A stretch of DNA of 64,000 nt, taken from contig DAOUMU010000082.1 in the NCBI GenBank assembly GCA_034409055.1, positions 21,594 through 85,593 of the forward strand, in the 5' to 3' direction. The first letter of the stretch is position 1; each line of letters starts with the position of its first letter. This document shows positions 52,562-62,128 of this stretch, piece after piece. This DNA comes from DAOUMU01 sp034409055 (GTDB lineage Bacteria; Chloroflexota; Anaerolineae; 4572-78; J111). The translations under genes were made by a program, and so were the position numbers. Below the pieces are notes generated by a model, which saw only the letters and a program-made list of their open reading frames with translations, was not told the origin of the DNA and did no database searches.

Positions 52562-52594
52562 CGGTTTGATTTCTTGTATTCTAAACTTTTTGCC

Positions 52595-53593
52595 TTACAT
52601 CGCCGGTAGTTCGGCCAGTAAGCGGCGATAGATGCGGGCCCAGGTGCCCAGAGAGGGCGAGAAGAGCGCACCTAAGGCGGCGAGGATTAAGCGAGGTCCA
52701 TAGGCCAGGCGCAGCAACCACTTGAAACGGTCCGCCCGCTGTGCTCCGCCAAACTTGCGGTAGAACTGTATTTTGCTGCGATAGAGTTGTATATACATGG
52801 CTTCGACCACCTGGGTTGAACTGGCCTCTCCGAAATGCTTAACGATGGCCTGCGGCAGCCACCATAACTGCCATCCGGCCTGAGCCAGCCGGTAGCATAG
52901 GTCCACTTCCTCAGTGTACATGAAATACTGTTGGTCCAGCCATCCGACTTGCTCCAGTGCCGCTCGCCGCAGCAGAAAACAGGCCCCCTTAATCACCTCC
53001 ACCGGGCGCGGTGTCTGCCGGTCCCAGCGCTCCTGGGCGTAGCTCGCCCGGTGCCACAGTCGATCAAAGAATATCAACCGCCAGAATTCCCGCTCCGGAG
53101 TCAACATGGGGTGGCAAGAGATTTGCAAGCTGCCGTCGGTGTTGAGCAGCCGCGGCCCGCACCCGCCAGCCTGGGGATGCTCTTCCATGAACTGAACCAT
53201 CGTCTCCATCGCCCCAGGATACACCTCGGTGTCGCTGTTGAGCAGCAGGACGTAGCGCCCTTGGCTCAACTGGATAGCCTGGTTGTTGGCCCGGGCGAAA
53301 CCCACGTTCTCCAGGTTCTCGATCAGATGCACCTGGGAAAATCGCTCGCGCACCATCGCCGCGCTGCCATCGGTCGAGGCGTTGTCTACGATAAAGATCT
53401 CAGTCATCAGCGGCCGGCGGTCAGTACTCAAATTAGCGTCAAGACTGGCTATCGACCACCGACCACCGACCACCGACCACCGACTACTGACTACTGATTC
53501 CAGGCAGCGCGCCAGCAGCTCTCGTGTGTTCCAGTTGACGATGATGATCGAGAGATCCACTTCCCGTCGCGCCAGGTGCTGTGGTTCAATCAT
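52595..53593 (-). CDS. GT2 glycosyltransferase with repeat insertion
   Basis: 332 residues. GT-A motifs are SIIIVNWNTRELLARCL, FIVDNASTDGSAAMV, LLNSDTEVYPGAM and a C-terminal TEEVDLCYRLAQAGWQLW, typical of rhamnosyltransferase-like GT2 enzymes. Between the first beta strand and the nucleotide-binding DNAS motif lies an insertion of about 25 residues (VVSSRWSVVGGRWS and following) encoded by GACCACCGACCACCGACTAC-type repeats at 53440-53500. The insertion falls in a surface loop region, so activity may be retained. Confidence 0.88.
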   Translation of the reverse strand: MIEPQHLARREVDLSIIIVNWNTRELLARCLESVVSSRWSVVGGRWSIASLDANLSTDRRPLMTEIFIVDNASTDGSAAMVRERFSQVHLIENLENVGFARANNQAIQLSQGRYVLLLNSDTEVYPGAMETMVQFMEEHPQAGGCGPRLLNTDGSLQISCHPMLTPEREFWRLIFFDRLWHRASYAQERWDRQTPRPVEVIKGACFLLRRAALEQVGWLDQQYFMYTEEVDLCYRLAQAGWQLWWLPQAIVKHFGEASSTQVVEAMYIQLYRSKIQFYRKFGGAQRADRFKWLLRLAYGPRLILAALGALFSPSLGTWARIYRRLLAELPAM

Positions 53594-53599
53594 GTGCCC

Positions 53600-55039
53600 T
53601 CACTTTGATCCTTCTCCCACGCCCCCCTGTTCCCTTGCCCCCCTGCTCATTTGCTCTAGCGACACCAGTCCCCCCAGGAATAACCAGACCAGCACGCTGG
53701 CCTGAAAGCCGGGAAAACCGATGTTGTAGACGAAGGGCAGGATCCAGTCGGCAAATAACATCAGTACCAACGATCCGGCCCAGGCAGCCAGCATCGCGTT
53801 GACGTAGCCGGCGGCAAAGCCCTCGGTGAAGTACGCTCGCAAACGGAATCCCAACACGGTCAGTTCGGTCGCAAACCAGAAGAAAATTCCCAGTCCCAGC
53901 AAGCCGACGTGGGAAAACAGATCTACGTAGTTATTGTGGGACGAGACGTTAGGTGCAATCCAAAACGCTTTTCCGTAGGGTAACGGTTTCATCCGGGCGT
54001 AGGAACGATAGGCGGCCGGTCCCAGTCCGGTAATGGGGTTACGCATGGTTACCTCGAGGACGCGGCCGGTGAGCGCCAAGCGTGAGCCGCCGCTCTCCTC
54101 CCACTCGGCGTCCCCGCCAGCAAAGTCGTAGACGGCCGAGGAGAGGAGACCGGTACTGGCCAGCATCAGAAGAAGAAACACAACGAGCCAGCGCAAACGA
54201 GGAAAGCGCAGCCAGGCCAGCACACCGGTCACGGCAGCCACCCCCACCCAATTTGAGGCTGTTGCGCGCTCTAAGTGAAAGGCGTAGACCAACACCGCCC
54301 CCAGGGTAGCCAGCAAGAACAATCGCCACGCAGTAGAGAGGTCTCCGTTGAAAGACAGTTGCCCGCCAGCCAGGGCAGCAAGCAACATCCAGAAAGGAGC
54401 GCGGATCAAGGCAACTGTAACCACACGACGGCTCACCAGACTACCCCCACCGGCCAGTACGAAAAAAATAACCACGCTGCCGGCCACGGCCAGGAAAAAG
54501 AAAGTCAGACGGTGCAACCAAATCTCGTCATGCACCAAGTTTCCCATCAGCCAGAAGGCGCTGGCAGAGAAGGCAAAGATGGCCCACTGCGCCAGTTGCA
54601 CCAGGATAAAACGGCTGGAACGAGGCACGGCCGGGTCCCAGAGTGCATTGCCAATCAGAAGGGAGAACAAGCCAGCGAGAAGGAAAAGCAGCAGAGATCT
54701 GTTAGCGTGAGATGGCAATAGGCGTAAGTCTCGCCGACGTACCATATCCAGTACCCAGAGGGCAAGCAATGCCGGAATCAACAATGTCGCCAGGTTGAGA
54801 GCGACCTCGGTGCCGGTGCCAAATTCAAGGGGCACGACCAGGGCGACAGGCACCAGGGCCAAAAGCCCCAAGATTGGCTGTTTTAGCAAAACGACGGTAC
54901 CTATGCTGACGACAAGCAAGGCGAGCCAAAGTATGGAAGGGTGAGAGCCAAAGTAGACTGCCCCGAGTAGCACGACCGCAACCACCGCCCAGATCCACAG
55001 ACGATTGGCAGGAAACCTGTGTCGAAGATCACTGATCAT
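53600..55039 (-). CDS. O-antigen ligase/polymerase-family membrane protein
   Basis: About 479 residues from ATG at 55039, which overlaps the upstream stop as ATGA. Ten or so membrane helices, with the large-loop signature GLGPAAYRSYARMKPLPYG and SSHNNYVDLFSHVGLLG typical of Wzy/WaaL-like proteins, whose loop His is required. It is the predicted polymerase of the EPS repeat unit. The last residues (GAREQGGVGEGSK) come from a CCCCCTGTTCCCTTGCCCCC-type repeat. Confidence 0.85.
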   Translation of the reverse strand: MISDLRHRFPANRLWIWAVVAVVLLGAVYFGSHPSILWLALLVVSIGTVVLLKQPILGLLALVPVALVVPLEFGTGTEVALNLATLLIPALLALWVLDMVRRRDLRLLPSHANRSLLLFLLAGLFSLLIGNALWDPAVPRSSRFILVQLAQWAIFAFSASAFWLMGNLVHDEIWLHRLTFFFLAVAGSVVIFFVLAGGGSLVSRRVVTVALIRAPFWMLLAALAGGQLSFNGDLSTAWRLFLLATLGAVLVYAFHLERATASNWVGVAAVTGVLAWLRFPRLRWLVVFLLLMLASTGLLSSAVYDFAGGDAEWEESGGSRLALTGRVLEVTMRNPITGLGPAAYRSYARMKPLPYGKAFWIAPNVSSHNNYVDLFSHVGLLGLGIFFWFATELTVLGFRLRAYFTEGFAAGYVNAMLAAWAGSLVLMLFADWILPFVYNIGFPGFQASVLVWLFLGGLVSLEQMSRGAREQGGVGEGSK

Positions 55040-56253
55040 GATGAGATTCCTCCACACACACGCCTGCTGGCAACGTCCTCAATCAGGCTCACAAAACGTC
55101 GGCCGATCTGGGCCCAGTCGTAATGTTGCTCAACCAGGTGTCTGGCATTGCTTATCAACCACTGGCGCAGGACTGGGTCGCGCAGCAGATGGATCACCTG
55201 GGCAGCGAATTCGGCTGGCTCGTCGGCGATAACGATGTCATGCCCCGGTGTCACATCCAAGCCCTCGGCTCCTTTGGAAGTGGCCACCACCGGTGTGCCC
55301 AGGGCCATAGCTTCCAGGATCTTGAGACGGGTCCCCCCCCCTCGTCGGATGGGCACGACGCAGACGCTGGCACCGGCCACCAAGGGACGGACGTCGTCCA
55401 CGTAGCCGCTGAGGTGGACGCTTTCATCCAGCCGCAGGCCGGAGAGATTCACGTCTGAGGTGGAGCCTGTGATGGTCAACGACACATCGGGCTCCTGTTG
55501 CTGGATCAGCGGGTAAATTTCGGCCAGGAAATAGCGCATAGCATCATAGTTGGCGCTGTAGGTGAGGGCACCGTTGAAGACCAGTGTCCTGAGCATAGGC
55601 CGGGCCAGACCAGGACGGTTGTGCCGGCAGTCCACGCCATTGGGTACGACTTCGACCTGTCCGTGGTAATCAGGTAACATTTGTAGACTGGTTTTTCTAT
55701 CTTGCTCAGAAACCATCACACAAAGATCAAACTGGCGGAACAATCGGGCTTCGTAGTAGCGAGTTTTTTGCCAGCTTATCCAACAGTGCAAGCGCTGTAG
55801 GGTTAAATCTTGCTCTCGATAGCGTTCCCACATCCAGCGAGTGAAGGAATTGTGCTCCTCCAGAACTCTGACCATTGCCTTTGGTGCCAGCAATGCATAG
55901 ACCGCCATCACCTCGACGGAGGCGACTATCACATCAAAGTTAGTCTGTGCCAGAGCACTACGAACAGCTTGGGTCATTTCAGGCAGTGGGATCGTCACAA
56001 TCGGGACTGACGAAAGAAAGCGTAGAGTTCTAGTGACTCGGCTGCGCTCAAAGGGATTAAGCCAGACCGTTTGAACATCCTTACAAAAACGACGCAATTC
56101 ATCAGCACCCTCTGGGTTCGCTGTATCAAAGGTGAACGATAGGAGCGTTACATTATGCCTGGTCCCAAGAGCACGGAGCAGGTGATATACCCGGATCTTT
56201 GAGCCGTTGTCGGGTGGGTCGGGGAACCAGGTCGAGAGAAAGAGAATATTCAT
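55036..56253 (-). CDS. GT4 glycosyltransferase
   Basis: 405 residues, GT-B fold: FLSTWFPDPPDNGSKIRVYH at the N-terminus, GGGTRLKILEAMALGTPVVA and STGAEGLDV-type text in the donor half. It is closely similar in layout to the 48297 product, suggesting paralogs. It overlaps the polymerase gene by 4 bp and is 3 bp from the acetyltransferase gene. Confidence 0.88.
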   Translation of the reverse strand: MNILFLSTWFPDPPDNGSKIRVYHLLRALGTRHNVTLLSFTFDTANPEGADELRRFCKDVQTVWLNPFERSRVTRTLRFLSSVPIVTIPLPEMTQAVRSALAQTNFDVIVASVEVMAVYALLAPKAMVRVLEEHNSFTRWMWERYREQDLTLQRLHCWISWQKTRYYEARLFRQFDLCVMVSEQDRKTSLQMLPDYHGQVEVVPNGVDCRHNRPGLARPMLRTLVFNGALTYSANYDAMRYFLAEIYPLIQQQEPDVSLTITGSTSDVNLSGLRLDESVHLSGYVDDVRPLVAGASVCVVPIRRGGGTRLKILEAMALGTPVVATSKGAEGLDVTPGHDIVIADEPAEFAAQVIHLLRDPVLRQWLISNARHLVEQHYDWAQIGRRFVSLIEDVASRRVCGGISS

Positions 56254-56256
56254 TCG

Positions 56257-56913
56257 CTATCCCAATAACTTGCGATGATTCAGGGTATAGACCAGGTCCT
56301 GTCGTCGTTGGCCGATAGGCTTGGCTGGTACACCAGCCACAATGGTGAACGGATCAACGTCATGGGGCACCACAGCACCAGCTCCTATAACAGCACCTTC
56401 CCCAATGGTAACCCCAGGCAGTATTATCGCTCTTGCACCCACAAATATGCGATCACCAATATGAACGGATGCACCCCGCTCTTCGAATGTTGGACTGTTC
56501 GGGTCATGATCCAGGGTAAATATAGCAGTTCCTTCCGAGATGCTAACGTTGTTGCCTATTTGGAGTCCCATTCGCCCATCCAGAAGCACGTTCCGATTGA
56601 TCACGGTGTGGTAACCAATTTGCACACCGGAAGGCCGATAGAATCGACAACACCGGTGGATACTGGTGTGAGCACCAACATGCATTCTCAGCACATACCG
56701 GTACAAGAACAGCCGAAAAGTGTGAAACGGTAGCCAGCCGGTTGCTTCGGCCAGGAAATCTCGAAAATCACACCATAGCCAATATGATTGATTAAGACAC
56801 CGTCGCAGCCAAAATGGCAACCGACGGCGCAAACGAGAAGGGACATAAGCAGCGACGTCGTAATAATCGTCAACGACTTTAGTCGAACTTGCTCCAACTT
56901 GCTTGTTATTCAT
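56257..56913 (-). CDS. Hexapeptide-repeat acetyltransferase (WcaF/WcaB-like)
   Basis: 218 residues from ATG at 56913 (MNNKQVGASS), chosen over a longer frame to 57000 that overlaps the upstream gene. The C-terminal left-handed beta-helix is seen in the repeats VQIGYHTVINRNVLLDG, IGNNVSISEGTAIF, HIGDRIFVGARAIILPGVTI and GEGAVIGAGAVVPHDV. The catalytic His is in FTLDHDP. It acetylates a sugar of the growing repeat unit, using acetyl-CoA. Confidence 0.88.
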   Translation of the reverse strand: MNNKQVGASSTKVVDDYYDVAAYVPSRLRRRLPFWLRRCLNQSYWLWCDFRDFLAEATGWLPFHTFRLFLYRYVLRMHVGAHTSIHRCCRFYRPSGVQIGYHTVINRNVLLDGRMGLQIGNNVSISEGTAIFTLDHDPNSPTFEERGASVHIGDRIFVGARAIILPGVTIGEGAVIGAGAVVPHDVDPFTIVAGVPAKPIGQRRQDLVYTLNHRKLLG

Positions 56914-58171
56914 AGTAAGACCCCTTGCCTTGGCTAATACAGACCTCTTCCAAGAAACGTTCAATATTGCCAACCATATGTTCAAGAGTAAAACGCTCAA
57001 GAATCATTCGCTGTCCTTCAGCAGCCAGCCTCTGCCGAAGACTTGGATCAGACAGAAGTCGTTGGATCTGTTTGGCGAGGTCTTGGCTATCTCCAGGGGA
57101 AAATGTCAGTCCTGTGCTTTCGTGTTGAAGTAGCTCCCCTGTGCCACCAGTCGGTGTGCCAATTACAGCCAGTCCACTTGCCATGGCCTCAAGAACGACG
57201 CGGGCAAATGCTTCTGGATGAATAGAGGGTAGAAGTAACACGTGACATTTAGCCATCAGTTTGGCCATGTCCGCACGCGGCACCCACCCCAAAAGAGTTA
57301 CCTTATCTCCAATATCATACTGAGAGATAAGTTGTTGCAAATGTGCCAGATATGCGGCTGGACCAGAGCCAACTACATCAAGATGAACGTCAAGTGCCTG
57401 ATAAGTGTGAGCTAAATGTCCTACCGCTTCTATGGCGGTGTGTACCCCCTTATCCTCACTCACTCTGCCAGCTTGTAACAATCTGAGCGGGCCTCTGACC
57501 TCGGTGCATACTGGCCTTAAGAATTGCTCGATCTCAACACCGTTATAGATCACTTGAGTATGGACTGGCAAGGTGCCATCCGTGATTCCTTTGCACCGCA
57601 TATATTCGCTGACCACAGCAATGTTCCTCATTTTCGGACGAAGAGGCTTCCCTTCGGATCGCATAATATGCATAGCCAGCTTGCGCAACAAAGACTTGAT
57701 GACTCCTCTCACAGACCTTGGTGTCGGTTTAGTCCAATAGAGCAAAAACTCATCCGGCTCTGCTGGTGAATATCCAGCCAACCAGTAGGCAACAGCTACG
57801 TTGGGCATCGACTCCGCTTCAAGCGCAATAGTTCTGGGTATTCTTTGCAGGTTCCAGATAAAGATCACATCAGGGACAAATTGCTCTGCCAGTGCGCGAA
57901 GGCACCCGCGATTATGTACTTCAACTCGGCAGCGCATGAGAAAGAATTGTAACGCCGGACTAATTTGAGACTTAAAGTTTGGTTGCAGATGTAAAACACG
58001 ATGCACATTCGTCTCACCTACCTGTGAATATTTGTTTATCCCTCGATTACTAGTGAGAATCTGGGCCTCATGTCCTCGTTCAGCCAACCGTATTGCCACG
58101 TCCCGACACAATTGCTCGTAGCCGCCTACTTCGTAGGGGGGATAATAGTTGGTGATGAATAGAACTCGCAT
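56906..58171 (-). CDS. GT4 glycosyltransferase
   Basis: 421 residues: FITNYYPPYEVGGYEQLCRD in the acceptor half; in the donor half LLQAGRVSEDKGVHTAIEAV and the clear E-x7-E motif EAFARVVLEAMASGLAVIG. It is more conserved in its donor half than the neighbours. It overlaps the acetyltransferase gene by 8 bp. Confidence 0.9.
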   Translation of the reverse strand: MRVLFITNYYPPYEVGGYEQLCRDVAIRLAERGHEAQILTSNRGINKYSQVGETNVHRVLHLQPNFKSQISPALQFFLMRCRVEVHNRGCLRALAEQFVPDVIFIWNLQRIPRTIALEAESMPNVAVAYWLAGYSPAEPDEFLLYWTKPTPRSVRGVIKSLLRKLAMHIMRSEGKPLRPKMRNIAVVSEYMRCKGITDGTLPVHTQVIYNGVEIEQFLRPVCTEVRGPLRLLQAGRVSEDKGVHTAIEAVGHLAHTYQALDVHLDVVGSGPAAYLAHLQQLISQYDIGDKVTLLGWVPRADMAKLMAKCHVLLLPSIHPEAFARVVLEAMASGLAVIGTPTGGTGELLQHESTGLTFSPGDSQDLAKQIQRLLSDPSLRQRLAAEGQRMILERFTLEHMVGNIERFLEEVCISQGKGSYYE

Positions 58172-58354
58172 AAGGATATTTAGGATAGCTCTTCAGACTC
58201 GTCTAATTTGCTATGTAACAACAACACTGTGTTCTCTTGAGAATATGGAAAGGCCAACAATCACCTCCTTGCACAGTTGTATGTAGATTCAGCCATAGTG
58301 GCAGGGTGGGTAATAGTTCGTAACAAACTAAATACTCACGTTACTTTCCAAGAA

Positions 58355-59608
58355 TCAGGATAGTTTATATGTTTCAGCCAGTACCTCTTCCAAAAACATC
58401 TCTATTTCGTCAATCATCCGACTTAGCTGGAATCGCGCCTCCGCCGTTCGGCGAGCTGCTATAGATAACCGTTGTCTTAACTCGTGGTTCATAGTAACTG
58501 TCTGCAGGTGATTGGCTAGTTGTATACTATCGCCTACGTCAAACAACAGACCATTAGTGTAATCCTCAATCATCTCCGGTGTGCCGCCAGTGTTGGTAGC
58601 TATGACGACCAGACCACAGGCCATAGCCTCCATAACCACGCGACTCAAAGGCTCATCTCCGATGGTAGGAAGAATCAATACATCAAACTGTTGCAGCAAA
58701 CGGGACATATCACACCTGGACACAGCCGGTCGGAAACATACCCACTTTTCCAAAGCGGCCTGGGTTATCATCTCTTCCAGGCTGGCGCGATAGGCAGGAT
58801 GACCTTGGCCAATGATTTGCAGACTGACATCTCGATACCCTTGTTCGACGAGCAAGTGTATAGCCTCTATAGCCGTGTGAACGCCCTTGTGAGATGCGAT
58901 TCCGCCTGCATACACTGCCTTCAACTCATTCGAAGAGCGGGGTTTAGTCACAGAAGCAGGTACAAAATTGTTCACGTCTATCCCGCTGATCACGACTCTG
59001 GCATAGGGTAAGGTCAGACCACTTTCTCGCAGTCGCCTGAGCACAAACTGTGAACATGTGATGGCGTGGGTAAATCTCAACGAGCGTGTCTGGACAGGTC
59101 TGTAGCGTGGTGAAAGGGCTACTGTGGCTATAGTCCAACGAAATTGCCGCCCCAACCAATTGCCATCCCGGGCGTGCCAGTATTGTTCGTGCATATCAGG
59201 TTCGAGGGGCCAGTAACCAGCGAATGAATAAACCACCTGGTTTGGCAGCCGCTCTTCTGCCGCTGCAGCCAAAGCAGGTGACAGATTCCACATCCCCCAG
59301 ATGAACACGAGGTCAGGCTCGAATACGGCTACTGTCTCTTTGAAGGTTTTTAAGTTAGCTTGTAGCCGGACTGGATAGTGTAACAAATAATCTAGGGGAC
59401 GGTAATAATGTATATCAGTCTCAAGGGCTAGTAGGCGGTGGATATTTGGCTGATCTGACAGCGTAATACCTGGTGGGGTAAAATCGCTGGTAAGCACCGA
59501 GCAGATATGTCCCTTTGTCTGTAATCCCTCGACCACCTCCTGACAGCGAAGTTCCATACCACCCAGGTGGGCAGATGGGTAGAAATTGGAAAGAAATAGA
59601 ATCCGCAT
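58355..59608 (-). CDS. GT4 glycosyltransferase
   Basis: 417 residues, paralogous to the 56906 product: LSNFYPSAHLGGMELRCQEV, KAVYAGGIASHKGVHTAIEA, and the E-x7-E motif EPLSRVVMEAMACGLVVIA. The pair probably arose by duplication. A 183-bp spacer separates it from the 56906 gene and a 59-bp spacer from the GT2 gene upstream; no promoter was identified. Confidence 0.9.
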   Translation of the reverse strand: MRILFLSNFYPSAHLGGMELRCQEVVEGLQTKGHICSVLTSDFTPPGITLSDQPNIHRLLALETDIHYYRPLDYLLHYPVRLQANLKTFKETVAVFEPDLVFIWGMWNLSPALAAAAEERLPNQVVYSFAGYWPLEPDMHEQYWHARDGNWLGRQFRWTIATVALSPRYRPVQTRSLRFTHAITCSQFVLRRLRESGLTLPYARVVISGIDVNNFVPASVTKPRSSNELKAVYAGGIASHKGVHTAIEAIHLLVEQGYRDVSLQIIGQGHPAYRASLEEMITQAALEKWVCFRPAVSRCDMSRLLQQFDVLILPTIGDEPLSRVVMEAMACGLVVIATNTGGTPEMIEDYTNGLLFDVGDSIQLANHLQTVTMNHELRQRLSIAARRTAEARFQLSRMIDEIEMFLEEVLAETYKLS

Positions 59609-59667
59609 TGATTTTCAAACGTTTAATATTGCAGACGTCATTTATATAGAGTGGGATATTGGAAAGA

Positions 59668-60894
59668 TCAAACTCTTAAAGTTGTGAAATCAGAAAGATA
59701 GGTACTCAATCGTCGTGCAATTTCTACCAACCTTTGGCCAGCACTTAACTTGACCAACCGGCGAACCACGGGATAAGAACCCAGCAAGCGCGGGTTGGCC
59801 CTGATTGCTTGTAAGAGGTAACATCGAGCCGTAGTCCAACAACCGGCTTGATCACTCAATATACCTAGAGCCAGGTAGGCATTGCCATAAGCTACATAAC
59901 GTAGAAACTCAAGTGATGGATTAGTTTTGGCAAAAAGATCATCTAACCGTTTAAGTATCTCAACGCCGTTACTCTCTATATCTAGCAAATCTACCTGACC
60001 ACGATACCCCTTGGATTGATCACCACAAATCAATTCATAGAAAGTGTCCAGACGTTCTAACAAGTGGGGCCAGATAGAGATAGCCTGAGCCAGGAATCGC
60101 CATCCTTCGTCCGGTTGACTCTGCAAGATGTAGCCAATGGCAGCGGACCGGTAGGCGAATCCGTAAGCATGGCGTTTCTCCTCAGACCAAGTGGCTGGAT
60201 CGTTCTTGGGAGGACCAAAGTGCTTGGTGAGCACTGCCATACGGTTGGCGTGCATCCGCCCAGCGTTGGTGGACATGCTGCCCGGATAGACCCGGTAGCG
60301 AGCCAGAGGTTCGGGAATACCCTGCATCTGATAGTGCTCAGAGATGCGAATCCAGAGGTCCCAATCCTCCACACTGGTGAGCTGTGTATCAAACAGTCCA
60401 ACTTCGTGAATAACAGTACCCCGAACCAAAGCGACGTGTACGGGGAACCCCCCCCCTTCCAGAATCCGGTTGCGAAATGCAGCGGGAGTGACAATTTGCC
60501 CACCTAACTGCGGCAAGATAGCTCCATTTCCGTCTATAAAGTAATTGCGGGTGTAAACACCTGCTAGCGTATCATCGGCATCCAAAACTTTTATACAGTT
60601 CCGCAAGAACTCAGGTTCCCATTCATCATCAGCATCCAAAAAGACCAGGTAGTGGCCATGGGCAGCGCGAATGCCTGTGTTGCGGGCAGCAGAGAGGCCC
60701 TGATTCTCCTGGTAAATGTAACGGAGGCGTGGGTCAGTAAACTCCCCCACCACGGCCGCAGTGTCGTCTGTCGAGCCGTCGTCTACGACGATGATTTCCC
60801 AATCGGTATAGGTTTGATCCAGAACACTTTGGATAGCCTGGGGCAGATAGTGAGCGTGATTGTAAGCAGGAATGATGACACTAACTCCGAGCAT
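59668..60894 (-). CDS. GT2 glycosyltransferase with C-terminal extension
   Basis: 408 residues from ATG at 60894 (MLGVSVIIPAYNHAHYLPQ); an earlier TTG at 60957 overlaps the neighbouring gene and is less likely. GT-A motifs: VVDDGSTDDTAAVV, LVFLDADDEWEPEFL, and VEDWDLWIRISEHYQM. The C-terminal ~180 residues are helical and shared with the next gene, as in several EPS GT2 enzymes. It overlaps the preceding GT2 gene by 14 bp. Confidence 0.88.
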   Translation of the reverse strand: MLGVSVIIPAYNHAHYLPQAIQSVLDQTYTDWEIIVVDDGSTDDTAAVVGEFTDPRLRYIYQENQGLSAARNTGIRAAHGHYLVFLDADDEWEPEFLRNCIKVLDADDTLAGVYTRNYFIDGNGAILPQLGGQIVTPAAFRNRILEGGGFPVHVALVRGTVIHEVGLFDTQLTSVEDWDLWIRISEHYQMQGIPEPLARYRVYPGSMSTNAGRMHANRMAVLTKHFGPPKNDPATWSEEKRHAYGFAYRSAAIGYILQSQPDEGWRFLAQAISIWPHLLERLDTFYELICGDQSKGYRGQVDLLDIESNGVEILKRLDDLFAKTNPSLEFLRYVAYGNAYLALGILSDQAGCWTTARCYLLQAIRANPRLLGSYPVVRRLVKLSAGQRLVEIARRLSTYLSDFTTLRV

Positions 60895-62128
60895 GTTGCA
60901 CTTTGGTTGGCCTTTTGTAAAATAGTTTTTTAAGGCGTTGGATAGTTTGATAGCCAATCAAGGCACGTGCCAGCCACGCGGCCCAATCCGTGTACCAGGC
61001 GACAACTGGCCACGCAGCAAAGCTGCGTAGGAGAAATCGTCGTGCATGTACCATATCGTGTGGTACTGAATAAGCCAGTCTTGCCAGGGCAAGGTATGCC
61101 CAACCGTAGGCGACCGACCGCTTCAAGTAAACAACTACTGGCAGGTCTGTTTCCGCAAACAGCGCGTTGAGCGATTGAACAATGGTACGTTGCGCTGTTA
61201 CCAGGTCCAAGCCACGAGTTGTTCCGGCATCCAACCGGCCCTGATGCGCACAGGCAATTCCAGTATAGAAATCCAGATCACTTAATAGGTCCGGATTGGT
61301 TTTAACAGCCCGGATGAACTCAGCCAAGCCATCGGCCGGCCGGCCCGTTTGCCAGGCTAATACGGCGAAGCGGAAATGTTGATTCGCGTAGACCCGGTCA
61401 CGCATCTGGATTGCCACAAGCGGTAAGTCGTCGAGTTTGTAAAATGTGTCCAGCATAGTAAAGTGGATTTTATGCCGTTTAGGCCAATCCAGATTGAAGT
61501 TCTGAGCGTGTATCCGGTAGTACAATAGCGGTTCCCCGATATATGCAAAACGACACCCCCGAGCGGCCCAGCGTAACCATAATTCCCAGTCATCCAACCC
61601 TGGTTTGTACATCCCCCACCGCTCAAAGCAGCGACGCTGTACCACTGCCGACGAAGGCAGAATTGGGAACCCCATCAACAACGGCTCCAAGAGATTCCCA
61701 TGCTTTGGATCAGGTCCCACTGGCCCTGGCAGTAGCTTTCCGTCAGCATCAATCTGCTGAACCTGGGTATAAACCACATCAACCTCAGGGTACGATTCCA
61801 GGGCAGCCACACAACTCTTCAGTATGTCCGGATGCCAGACGTCGTCTGAGTCCAGGCAGATGATGTGCTTACCTCTTGCCTGTCGTATTCCCGTGTTGCG
61901 TGCGGCTGCATTCCCCTGGTTGGTTTGCTTCAGTAATCTGATTCGCTGATCTGGGTAGTGTTTCAAGAGTGCTTCCACATCCTCTTCGGAACCGTCGTCC
62001 ACGACGATGAGATCCCAATCTGAATAGGTTTGGTACAACACACTCTTAATGGTCGTGCCCAGATAGATGGTCCGGTTGTAGACAGGGATAACAACGTTGA
62101 CCATAGGTGGAGAATTCAACTTGCTCAC
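60881..62128 (-). CDS. GT2 glycosyltransferase with C-terminal extension
   Basis: 415 residues: NVVIPVYNRTIYLGTTIKSV, VVDDGSEEDVEALL, ICLDSDDVWHPDIL, DWELWLRWAARGCRF. A long helical C-terminal extension resembles that of the 59668 product, suggesting duplication. Its start overlaps the alkaline-phosphatase-like gene by 4 bp. Confidence 0.88.
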   Translation of the reverse strand: MSKLNSPPMVNVVIPVYNRTIYLGTTIKSVLYQTYSDWDLIVVDDGSEEDVEALLKHYPDQRIRLLKQTNQGNAAARNTGIRQARGKHIICLDSDDVWHPDILKSCVAALESYPEVDVVYTQVQQIDADGKLLPGPVGPDPKHGNLLEPLLMGFPILPSSAVVQRRCFERWGMYKPGLDDWELWLRWAARGCRFAYIGEPLLYYRIHAQNFNLDWPKRHKIHFTMLDTFYKLDDLPLVAIQMRDRVYANQHFRFAVLAWQTGRPADGLAEFIRAVKTNPDLLSDLDFYTGIACAHQGRLDAGTTRGLDLVTAQRTIVQSLNALFAETDLPVVVYLKRSVAYGWAYLALARLAYSVPHDMVHARRFLLRSFAAWPVVAWYTDWAAWLARALIGYQTIQRLKKLFYKRPTKVQHARS

